A stretch of 33,175 nucleotides of DNA from Spirochaetales bacterium (lineage in GTDB: Bacteria > Spirochaetota > GWE2-31-10 > MWDO01), in contig JAFYAI010000106.1 of NCBI GenBank assembly GCA_017540815.1, positions 1-33,175 of the forward strand. Direction: 5' to 3'. This document shows positions 19,548 to 26,840 of this stretch, in pieces (the stretch's first letter is position 1; every line of letters starts with the position of its first letter). The notes beneath the pieces were generated by a model, which worked only from the letters and a program-made list of their open reading frames with translations, was not told the origin of the DNA and searched no databases. The translations under genes and the position numbers were made by a program.

Positions 19548-20390
19548 TTAATCTTCTTCTGCTTTCTTCTCACCGAATGCTTTCACCTGTGCTTTGAACT
19601 CGTCAAAACCTTCGGAGTTTTTCAGCAGAGGAATAGTTTTGTCGAAGACTTTAGACATGTGTTCGACACGAGCATTAATATCCGGGTGAGTTTTATCCAT
19701 AGACTGTAAGGCATCCGCTGCAATGGCATCGTGCATAGATGCGATGTATCGCATATAGTTCGACGCACTGATATTGAGACTCTGCATCAGCCGCACGGAA
19801 TATTCATCAGCCTCAAACTCATCGCCTGCATCCAATCCTTGTATAAACAACTGTTCCTCAACTTTATCTGTAATCTGGCTTACCATGTTAGTCACGACAT
19901 TACGCGGACCGGCGATAAAGCGAGCCAATATCTCGAAAAAGTTAGGCTTCGTTTCGATGCGGACATGCTTAAGGATGTGCTTGAGATTGATATGTCCCAA
20001 CTCATGAGAGATAATACCGATAAGTGTCGGCATATCAGGAGCGGCATCTATAGCACCTCGTGTGATAAGGATAAATCCTCCCGGCAGTGCGTAAGCGTTT
20101 ACCTGATCTGAGTCGAGTATCGCAAAGAAGTACTCTATATCCTGCCTCTCAGTGTACATAGCCAGCGACTTGCCGAGTTTGTTAAGATATGCCGTCGCAG
20201 CTTCGTCTCGAACAACACCGTATTTGCCGGCGATCTTTGCGAAAGCCGATTTGCCGATCTCACGCTCTTTCTCGGCACGCTCTATTACTCGCTCGCGTTC
20301 CAGCTTCTCCAATCTCTGAGCCGTCGTCTCGCATGAGAATGTGAGAGTTGTTATCAATAATAATGCAAAAATCTTAATTGTTTTGTTCAT
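19548..20390 (-). CDS. M48-family metalloprotease lipoprotein
   Basis: The 280-aa product has a signal sequence with lipobox TFSC and lipidated Cys20, then a coiled, charged linker (ETTAQRLEKLERERVIERAE). The protease domain spans about 60-255. The zinc site is HELGH at 129-133 with the third ligand Glu193 in FEADEYSV. The order matches the BepA/LoiP/YcaL-like M48 lipoproteins, which handle misassembled outer-membrane proteins in the periplasm; no TPR domain follows, so it is of the short LoiP-like type. I chose the ATG at 20390 because AAGGA lies about 9 bases upstream; a longer frame from 20420 adds ten charged residues before the signal. The adjoining UPF0164 barrel gene fits an envelope quality-control role. 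A REP-like repeat lies in its leader. Confidence 0.88.
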   Translation of the reverse strand: MNKTIKIFALLLITTLTFSCETTAQRLEKLERERVIERAEKEREIGKSAFAKIAGKYGVVRDEAATAYLNKLGKSLAMYTERQDIEYFFAILDSDQVNAYALPGGFILITRGAIDAAPDMPTLIGIISHELGHINLKHILKHVRIETKPNFFEILARFIAGPRNVVTNMVSQITDKVEEQLFIQGLDAGDEFEADEYSVRLMQSLNISASNYMRYIASMHDAIAADALQSMDKTHPDINARVEHMSKVFDKTIPLLKNSEGFDEFKAQVKAFGEKKAEED

Positions 20391-20414
20391 AAGTATATCC
20401 TTATCTTTGTTTAT

Positions 20415-20481
20415 TGTCACCCTGAACTTGTTTCAGAGTCCCAAAACTGTTATAAGATGCTGAATCAAGTTCAGCATGACA
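20415..20481. repeat. REP-like double-hairpin repeat, copy 1
   Basis: A 67-bp element begins TGTCACCCTGAACTTG and ends GTTCAGCATGACA. Each end folds on itself (CTGAACTTGTTTCAG and GCTGAATCAAGTTCAGC), and the termini TGTCA/TGACA pair as inverted repeats. It shares layout with copy 2 at 29314-29381. It resembles a repeat I know from many bacterial genomes. No transposase is nearby. Confidence 0.75.
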
Positions 20482-20577
20482 GTAATCCTATATTATAATA
20501 TAATAATTTTTTTAAGTTGTAAACTGAAAATAATGATTTTTTAATAAATTAAATTTTATTTGCTTTTTGTCTTAAAA

Positions 20578-20583
20578 TATAAT
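20578..20583 (+). promoter_or_regulatory. -10 box before the YgiQ gene
   Basis: TATAAT at 20578-20583 predicts a start near 20590, five bases before the ATG at 20595. There is no SD, so the mRNA would be effectively leaderless. The -35 is weak. Confidence 0.45.
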
Positions 20584-20594
20584 ATCATATCGAT

Positions 20595-22238
20595 ATGATA
20601 CACTTTTTGCCGGATAGACCGCATTCTGTCGTCGATGTGATGATAGTCAGCGGTGATGTTTATTTAGATCACCCGTCATTTGGAACGTCTATCATATCCC
20701 GTGTGCTGCATAATGCCGGATACAGCGTCTGCATAGTCAGTCAGCCGGAGTATTATGACCCGGATTATATAAGCACTCTGCCAGATGTTCGCCTTTTCAT
20801 CGGGATAAATGCCGGCAATCTCGACAGTATCGTCGCCAACTATACGAGCAATCGCACGATTCGCAGGGACGATGCTTACTCTATCGATGGCAAGCCGACT
20901 TTCGATAATGGCAAGCTCAAACGCCCCGACCGTGCGACGATATTCTATACATCGTATATCAAGTCCCGCTATAAAGATGTGCCGATCGTGCTGGGCGGTA
21001 TCGAAGCATCGCTGCGTCGGGCGGTGCATTATGACTATATCCAGCAGAAAATACGCCGTTCTGTCCTGACAGACTCTAAGGCTGACCTGTTGATATATTC
21101 GATGGGGGAGCTGGCGATATTGGATGTCGCTCATGCGATCGAGAATGGCACTCCGCTGTCCGATATTCGCGGAACGGCATACAGAACAAAAACTCCGCCT
21201 AACGGGATATATCTGCCATCATTTGATGACATTCTGACTGACAGGAAACAGCTTATAAAGCTCAATAATATAATGGAAGATAATATGAATCCCGACATGG
21301 CGGATGTGCTGATACAGGAGCAGTCGCCCGGTGATTATGTGGTGATCAATCCTCCGCAGAGACTGTTGACGACTGCGGAGTTGGATGCTGTCTATGAGCT
21401 GCCGTATCGGAGAGATTATCCTGACTACTGCAGCCGAGTACCTGCCTGGAATATGATTAAAGAATCTGTGACGGCGGTGCGAGGCTGTTTCGGACGGTGC
21501 TCATTCTGTGCGATAACGCTGCATCAGGGAGCGGCAGTGACGAGCAGAAGTCAGGCATCCGTTATCAGGGAAGTCTCGCAGATTGCACGGGCGAAGTATT
21601 TCCATAAGACGATAACCGATGTCGGTGGTCCTACTGCCAATATGTATGGTCTGACTTGTCGGATCGGATGGTGTCGAAGCCCGCATTGTCTGTTCCCAAA
21701 GCTCTGTCCGAATCTTATTATTAATGATGATTTCCTGAAACTGCTTAAGAGTATTAAGACGATCGACGGTGTGAAGAATGTCTTCGTATCATCCGGGCTG
21801 CGGCATGATCTGTGTCTGCACAAGCCGCTTGAGACGGAATATATCATTCGGAATGCGACATCCGGGCATCTGAAGATCGCTCCTGAACATGTCGATGACA
21901 GAATACTCCGCCTGATGCGTAAGCCTGACAATGCGGCATTTGAGCAGTTTATCGCTTTGTTTGAGCGTGTGAAGAAGCAGTATAATCTGAAATTCTACAT
22001 TCTTCCTTATATAATACTCTCATTCCCCGGCAGTACGCCTGACTCCGTGAAGAAGCTCAAGTCATTCCTGCAGAGACACCACATACAGACTTATCAGTTT
22101 CAGGACTTTACGCCGACTCCTGCAACTCTTGCTACGGCGATGTACTGTGCAGAATGTGACATCAACGGCAAGAAGATTAATGTGCCGAGAGTGTCAAGCA
22201 AGAATAATATCGAGAGGGAGATGTTCATAAAAAAATGA
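20595..22238 (+). CDS. YgiQ-family radical SAM protein
   Basis: The 547-aa protein has a cobalamin-binding-like N-terminal region (about 12-200, with GDVYLDHPSFGTSIISRVL and VLGGIEASLRR) and a radical SAM domain. The cluster cysteines are Cys298, Cys302 and Cys305 in RGCFGRCSFC. Further family motifs include TDVGGPTANMYG, the cysteine-bearing GWCRSPHCLFPKLC, and LKIAPEHV. The catalysed reaction of YgiQ is not known to me. It is shorter than the ~740-aa E. coli form but close to the ~550-600-aa form in other phyla, ending after the FTPTPAT segment. The ATG has no SD and lies just after a TATAAT. Its TGA stop is inside the left arm of the terminator hairpin. Confidence 0.9.
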   Translation: MIHFLPDRPHSVVDVMIVSGDVYLDHPSFGTSIISRVLHNAGYSVCIVSQPEYYDPDYISTLPDVRLFIGINAGNLDSIVANYTSNRTIRRDDAYSIDGKPTFDNGKLKRPDRATIFYTSYIKSRYKDVPIVLGGIEASLRRAVHYDYIQQKIRRSVLTDSKADLLIYSMGELAILDVAHAIENGTPLSDIRGTAYRTKTPPNGIYLPSFDDILTDRKQLIKLNNIMEDNMNPDMADVLIQEQSPGDYVVINPPQRLLTTAELDAVYELPYRRDYPDYCSRVPAWNMIKESVTAVRGCFGRCSFCAITLHQGAAVTSRSQASVIREVSQIARAKYFHKTITDVGGPTANMYGLTCRIGWCRSPHCLFPKLCPNLIINDDFLKLLKSIKTIDGVKNVFVSSGLRHDLCLHKPLETEYIIRNATSGHLKIAPEHVDDRILRLMRKPDNAAFEQFIALFERVKKQYNLKFYILPYIILSFPGSTPDSVKKLKSFLQRHHIQTYQFQDFTPTPATLATAMYCAECDINGKKINVPRVSSKNNIEREMFIKK

Positions 22239-22272
22239 GATTTTGCGTAGCAAAATCTCATTTTTTTATGAA
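22224..22272. terminator. Bidirectional terminator overlapping the YgiQ stop codon
   Basis: Perfect 23-bp stem (arms 22224-22246 and 22250-22272) with triloop GTA and A7/T7 tracts within the arms. It covers the last codons and TGA of the YgiQ gene and abuts the stop of the opposing lipoprotein gene. Confidence 0.9.
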
Positions 22273-24429
22273 TTAGTTAGAGTCGGTTTGCAGGAAATAC
22301 ACAGTATTATTTGTTGGACTGCTCCAACCTGGTCCTCCGGTTGTTGTGTAAATCTGCCAGTTACCGTTTTCATATTCTCCGGTCCATTGACTTGTACCGT
22401 CATTCCATAAGAACAATTTGCAGCCGGCATTTTTCCAGGTTTCCATCAGTTCTTTAATTTCAGAAACAGTTAGTTTGTCAATTCTTCCTGTATTGATAAA
22501 TGTATCGCCGCTTCTTTGTTGATATACAACATTATACAAGATTTTCTTCATATAAATCGGACTCTGACCATAGTATGTTGTGGTATATGAAGTCGGTTTG
22601 ACACCATCTTGTAGTGTATGTCCGTCAGCATCTTTTGCTTCATCTTCATAATCATTCCACAAATTAGCCATTGAAGTTGCAGTCCAGTCATCAGTTACAT
22701 CATCTGCGTAAGCTGCATAATCACCTGAAGCAACCAATGCTTTTATTTCTTTAATCTCCATTTGTTTGGTCGGAGTTGACGGATATGTGTCTGTTGTCAG
22801 GTCTCTCTCATAGACATTGAATATAAATTTGTTTTCTCTATACCTATTGGACCCCGGTCCGTTGAGATACTCATCGCATATATCATCTAACCATAAACTT
22901 CCGATGTCTGCGAGCGGACAGCCTGGACCGTCGATATTAAACTGGCGGTCATAGTCTGTGTGATCTTTGCTTGTGTATGTTGTAATCATATCAAGGAACC
23001 ACTGCGGAGTTTTTTCGTAATGTGTAACAGGCTCTATTGTATCTTGATTTGTTTCAAAGTCTGTTGTAATTCGCCATGTAACAGGCTTATCGGAGTAACA
23101 TTCTTTTGCTTCGCTGAATGTGAAATAATCATATATAACACTTGGATGAGTCCATTCGTTTAACGGCAGCAGAGCATTGATGCCGTCAAGATCAACGGTG
23201 ACTGTTATACCGAATACATGTTCGTCATCATTGGCATAGTTGCCGTTAGGGAAGAAACCTGTTATTGTGCTGTAGCTCAGAATATATATCAACTCTGCTT
23301 TGGTGCGTTTGCCGTTTGAATCCGCTGCAAACGCATCTTCGTTGGTGAATTTTTCTATCACCTGCCAATGGTCTTTATCCTGATTAGACATATAGCCGTG
23401 AATGTAAGCACCGATTTCTTTCTTGTGAGATGCATAATTCTCGGTAAATTTCTTCATCTTCGCCAACTCATCATCGTTCCACGGGCAAGGCACTTCGTAG
23501 CCTGCTTTGCGTGTCTCGGTAGCATAGACTACATCATCGTTGGATGTGCTGACTGCCGATGCCATTTCGGAGATGATGCCTTTCAGGTTAGTGTAGTTCT
23601 TGAGATCGTCAGGCGATGCACCGCTTGCGATGACAGTTTTGACTGCTGACATAAGCCATGTAGGTGTCGAGCGTGAGAAGTCCGTTGTATTATCAGTGCT
23701 GATTGCAACATTGTCTTTGTCGATAAACACATCACAGGTTGTGTCCCCAAGATTGAATGTGAAACCGACTGTGCAGTCTTTCGTTGCATCGCCATCAGTA
23801 CTGAATGTCTGAGCAAGACTTGATGCTGTTTTTTTGCTGCATTTAGCGAGTTGAGTATTTGCTGTGGCGAGTATCTTTTTCTGTTTGTCGGTGAATGATA
23901 CACCTGTTGTGCCGGATGTTGTCTTAGCAGCAGTCTCGGCAGCAGTGTATGCTGCTGTGTTAGTGCCGACAGTTCGATACTTCGACGCATCGGCTGTAAC
24001 ATCAGGATTGGTCAGATCTGCCGTTATCTTGTAGCAGTCTGATGAGCCGACTTTGGTATTCGGTTTGAGACTGATGTCGGTATCGTGTTCATACCAGAAC
24101 AGGTTGTCTCCTGCTGCTGTTTTATTGCAGACGAATGTGCCTGAGATCGGTTGGGCGGTTTCATCTGAGTCGCCTCGTCCTCTTATCAGTCCGTTTTGCA
24201 GGTGTATCTCGATCGGCTCTGCATTGAACTCGCCAGTCTTTGAGTTCAGTGCAATGCTGTATTGAGTCTCTCCGATGTAGGCATTAAGAGTGACATTCGC
24301 CTGCAATCCTGTTATCTTTGTTGAAGTGTTCGTGTTGATTGGGGCAGTGGTGTCTGTAGATGTGTTATTGGGACACCCTGTCAATGCCAGCACGAGCATT
24401 GATATAATGATAAATAATTTGATCTTCAT
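22273..24429 (-). CDS. Large lipoprotein of unknown function
   Basis: The 718-aa product has a lipoprotein signal (MKIKLFIIISMLVLALTGCP, lipidated Cys19), a Thr/Asn-rich linker, and a long acidic, Thr- and Asp-rich body. Residues after about 35 start with a beta-rich segment (KITGLQANVTLNAYIGE). An Ala/Thr-rich stretch (NTAAYTAAETAAKTTSGTTG) lies near 155-175. Two C-terminal segments resemble each other: FIFNVYERDLTTDTYPSTPT leading to EIKEIKALVASG, and ILYNVVYQQRSGDTFINTGR leading to VSEIKELMETW, which suggests an internal duplication. No enzyme motif or named family is recognised. The start has CGGAGG about 6 bases upstream and a TTGAAA-17-TATAAT promoter; an upstream frame from 24516 crosses the promoter and was rejected. 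Surface exposure is possible. Confidence 0.7.
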   Translation of the reverse strand: MKIKLFIIISMLVLALTGCPNNTSTDTTAPINTNTSTKITGLQANVTLNAYIGETQYSIALNSKTGEFNAEPIEIHLQNGLIRGRGDSDETAQPISGTFVCNKTAAGDNLFWYEHDTDISLKPNTKVGSSDCYKITADLTNPDVTADASKYRTVGTNTAAYTAAETAAKTTSGTTGVSFTDKQKKILATANTQLAKCSKKTASSLAQTFSTDGDATKDCTVGFTFNLGDTTCDVFIDKDNVAISTDNTTDFSRSTPTWLMSAVKTVIASGASPDDLKNYTNLKGIISEMASAVSTSNDDVVYATETRKAGYEVPCPWNDDELAKMKKFTENYASHKKEIGAYIHGYMSNQDKDHWQVIEKFTNEDAFAADSNGKRTKAELIYILSYSTITGFFPNGNYANDDEHVFGITVTVDLDGINALLPLNEWTHPSVIYDYFTFSEAKECYSDKPVTWRITTDFETNQDTIEPVTHYEKTPQWFLDMITTYTSKDHTDYDRQFNIDGPGCPLADIGSLWLDDICDEYLNGPGSNRYRENKFIFNVYERDLTTDTYPSTPTKQMEIKEIKALVASGDYAAYADDVTDDWTATSMANLWNDYEDEAKDADGHTLQDGVKPTSYTTTYYGQSPIYMKKILYNVVYQQRSGDTFINTGRIDKLTVSEIKELMETWKNAGCKLFLWNDGTSQWTGEYENGNWQIYTTTGGPGWSSPTNNTVYFLQTDSN

Positions 24430-24465
24430 GTGTTCCTCCGTTAAGTTAATATATTTATCCATTAT

Positions 24466-24494
24466 ATTATACATCATAAATATTTTTTTTTCAA
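24466..24494 (-). promoter_or_regulatory. Promoter for the large lipoprotein gene
   Basis: On the minus strand TTGAAA (24494-24489), 17-base spacer, TATAAT (24471-24466); predicted start near 24460, giving a ~30-base leader with a good SD. Confidence 0.75.
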
Positions 24495-24518
24495 GAGTTA
24501 CGGTTGTTTTTTTCAAAA

Positions 24519-24554
24519 AAAACTCTTAAAAAATCTTTATTTTTTGAGAGTTTT
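24519..24554. repeat. AT-rich inverted repeat upstream of the mscS -10
   Basis: A 16-bp inverted repeat with one mismatch (arms 24519-24534 and 24539-24554) has loop CTTT. It lies between divergent genes, four bases before a TATAAT, mirroring the element at 1087-1126. Confidence 0.6.
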
Positions 24555-24558
24555 CTGC

Positions 24559-24578
24559 TATAATGCCCCCATTATAAT
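24559..24578 (+). promoter_or_regulatory. Tandem -10 boxes before mscS
   Basis: Two TATAAT hexamers occur at 24559-24564 and 24573-24578. Neither has a strong -35 at the right distance; the right arm of the adjoining inverted repeat occupies that region. An AAGGAG lies 6-7 bases before the mscS ATG, so this gene is SD-led. Confidence 0.45.
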
Positions 24579-24599
24579 ACAACAAACAAGGAGTAATAT

Positions 24600-25487
24600 A
24601 TGGACACAACGGCTGATGTAATAGTAAATGTAACGCACGCTGCACAGGAAGCAGCAGGTGAGACTGTAGGCAAGGTGACAAATGAGTTTGTGCACTTTCT
24701 GCAGAATACTTTTAATTGGAATAATCTGTTCAAGACGATCGGCGTGCTTTTGATTTTATTTATTATTTGGCTTGTATTCGCCATTATCAAGGGCGGATCC
24801 AAAAAAATGCTAAAGAAGAGCGATAATCCTCATCTGAATATGCTTATCCTGCGAACTATCAATTATGCTTATGTGATAGTTTCTCTGCTGTATCTGCTGA
24901 GCGTATTCGGGATCAAAGTTACAGCTATCCTCGGTGCTGCCGGTGTTGCAGGTGTTGCGATAGGTTTCGCCGCTCAGACGACTATCAGCAACTTTATAAG
25001 CGGTCTGTTTGTGCTTGGCGAGCGAACGATGAAAGTCGGAGACTTCATCTCATGCGGCGGTGTTGCCGGAACGGTTGACTCTGTCGGTCTGCTCAGTATC
25101 AAGGTGCATAATACAGACGGTCAGATGATCCGCATACCAAACAGTCAGGTTATGAACAGCAACTTCCAGAATAATTCATTCTTTGAGACTCGCAGAATGT
25201 GCTTTACAGTGTCTGTTGCGTATGAGTCTGATTTCCGCAAGGCTTTGGAAGTGCTTGCGACAGTTCCTGCCAAGTGCTCGACTGTGCTGACTGATCCTGA
25301 GTCTAAAGTATGGTATGAGGAACTCGGAGCGAGCGGCGTAGATATGGTGCTGGCAGTGTGGTTTAAGCCGTCTGATCTTATCCAGACTAAGAATGATGTA
25401 TTTATGAATATATTGGAGACATTCAAAGCAGCCGGTATCGAGATCCCTTATACAAAGGTGGATGTCAACATCGTAAAAACAGTCTGA
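24600..25487 (+). CDS. mscS: Small-conductance mechanosensitive channel, MscS family
   Basis: The 295-aa protein has three membrane segments: about residues 43-65 (FKTIGVLLILFIIWLVFAII), 85-105 and the pore helix region 108-140. The pore-lining motif is GAAGVAGVAIGFAAQTTISN, with the Gly/Ala packing pattern of MscS TM3, followed by FISGLFVL and the beta domain (MKVGDFISCGGVAGTVDSVG, RIPNSQVMN). A cytoplasmic alpha/beta C-terminal domain completes the family fold. Length equals the E. coli MscS size class. These channels open under membrane tension to release solutes on osmotic downshock. The start follows AAGGAG at proper spacing. It is monocistronic, ending at a terminator shared with the opposing kinase gene. 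Confidence 0.95.
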   Translation: MDTTADVIVNVTHAAQEAAGETVGKVTNEFVHFLQNTFNWNNLFKTIGVLLILFIIWLVFAIIKGGSKKMLKKSDNPHLNMLILRTINYAYVIVSLLYLLSVFGIKVTAILGAAGVAGVAIGFAAQTTISNFISGLFVLGERTMKVGDFISCGGVAGTVDSVGLLSIKVHNTDGQMIRIPNSQVMNSNFQNNSFFETRRMCFTVSVAYESDFRKALEVLATVPAKCSTVLTDPESKVWYEELGASGVDMVLAVWFKPSDLIQTKNDVFMNILETFKAAGIEIPYTKVDVNIVKTV

Positions 25488-25503
25488 ATATTTACAGTAA
25501 AAT

Positions 25504-25532
25504 AAAAATGCAGTGTTTCGCACTGCATTTTT
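25504..25532. terminator. Bidirectional terminator between mscS and the receiver-kinase gene
   Basis: 12-bp stem AAAAATGCAGTG/CACTGCATTTTT (25504-25515 and 25521-25532) with a TTTCG loop and A/T flanks serving both directions. Confidence 0.85.
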
Positions 25533-26831
25533 TTAATTGATTTTGCTGTATAACACGCTCTCATTCTGCACAGTTGGCAGCACAACTATAATCGATGTGC
25601 CTTTGGGCTGACGATTTTCTGCCCATATATATCCGCCGAATGTGTCTATCATTGCTTTGCATATCGACAGACCGAGGCCTGTTCCGCATCCCATAAATTC
25701 CGTATCTGATGAGTGGTGATTTTTGATCTCTGTCAGTTCAGTGAATTTGTCGAAGATCTTGGTCAGCTGGTCAGGCGGAATGCCGATGCCATTGTCGCTT
25801 ATGATAATATCGAAATATTTTTGACTGTCAAGGTCTGTGACTTCGCCAATCTTCGCAGAAGGGTAGTTGATCGTAATGCTGAGCTCTCCGCCATCTTCTG
25901 TGTATTTGATTGCATTGTTGAGTATGGCACCCATGATCTGCATCAGCATTTCTTTGTCGCAGTCCACCGGCGGGATATTGTCGGAGCAGTATAACTCGCA
26001 TGTTTGATGGCGGGATTTGAGTATCAGCTCATTATCTTCGATGAGATTTTCCGCTTCTTTGATAATATCGATCTTCTCGATCTCGATCTTCTGAGTGCGG
26101 TTCTCCAAATGAGTGATCGTTAGAAAGTCCTTGATAATGCGTTCAAGGCGGGCGGCATTTCGAGCGATGATGCCGAGCATCTTAGTCTGCATCTGATTAA
26201 GAGGTCCGATCTTGCAGCTCTCAAGCATCTCCAGATAACCGAGTATAGTGACGAGCGGTGTCCGCAGTTCGTGCGAAGCGATAGACATAAAGTCCGTCTT
26301 CATCTTGTCGAGTTCTTTCAGATCATCGTTTAAGCGTTTTAGTTCGCGGACTTCGACTTCAAGGTGCTTGACAAGTTCGGCATTGTAGTCTTTCATCAGT
26401 GCATGAGTCTTGTCTGCTTCTATGGTCTCTTTTTTGCCGGCGAGATATTCGTTGATCTTGCCTATGAATGTCACTGTATCTATCGGCTTGTGGATAAACC
26501 CGTCACAGCCTGACATTATCGCCTTAGCCCTTGAGTTTTGTACAAGGTTTGCCGTGAATGCTACAAGCGGAATATCTTTTGTCTTTTCGATTGATTTAAT
26601 ACGCGTGGCGATCTCATACCCGTTCATGCCTACCATATTAATATCGAGGATGATAATGTCAATGTGCCGGCTTAGAGCGATCTCTATGCCGGACAGTCCG
26701 TCTTCTGCCTCTAAGACAATGAAATCCGACATCTCCAATAGTTTTTTCAGCATAAGACGATTGGTTACATCGTCTTCAATGTATAGAACTACTTTCTTGT
26801 CTGTGATTTCATTATTCTGTAGGCCCGACAT
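25533..26831 (-). CDS. Soluble receiver-histidine kinase hybrid
   Basis: The 432-aa cytoplasmic protein starts with a receiver domain (about 12-130): acidic pair Glu19-Asp20, phosphoacceptor Asp63 in ILDINMVGMNG, and Lys-Pro in FIHKPID near 115. A coiled linker (about 140-175) leads to HisKA with phosphoacceptor His187 in SHELRTPLV, then the ATPase domain with NAIKYTEDGG, DNGIGIPPDQ and GTGLGLSI. No transmembrane segment is present, so input must come through the receiver. Two adjacent ATGs exist; the second (26831) is preferred because AGGAG is 5 bases upstream of it, versus 2 for 26834. The SD overlaps the stop codon of the preceding fusion gene, so the two are co-transcribed and probably coupled. 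It may respond to a kinase encoded elsewhere. Confidence 0.93.
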   Translation of the reverse strand: MSGLQNNEITDKKVVLYIEDDVTNRLMLKKLLEMSDFIVLEAEDGLSGIEIALSRHIDIIILDINMVGMNGYEIATRIKSIEKTKDIPLVAFTANLVQNSRAKAIMSGCDGFIHKPIDTVTFIGKINEYLAGKKETIEADKTHALMKDYNAELVKHLEVEVRELKRLNDDLKELDKMKTDFMSIASHELRTPLVTILGYLEMLESCKIGPLNQMQTKMLGIIARNAARLERIIKDFLTITHLENRTQKIEIEKIDIIKEAENLIEDNELILKSRHQTCELYCSDNIPPVDCDKEMLMQIMGAILNNAIKYTEDGGELSITINYPSAKIGEVTDLDSQKYFDIIISDNGIGIPPDQLTKIFDKFTELTEIKNHHSSDTEFMGCGTGLGLSICKAMIDTFGGYIWAENRQPKGTSIIVVLPTVQNESVLYSKIN

Positions 26832-26840
26832 CATCTCTCC

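Noticed and set aside
20415..20481. Insertion-sequence remnant
   Set aside because: It is too short, has no transposase fragment and no visible target duplication; a REP-like repeat explains it better.
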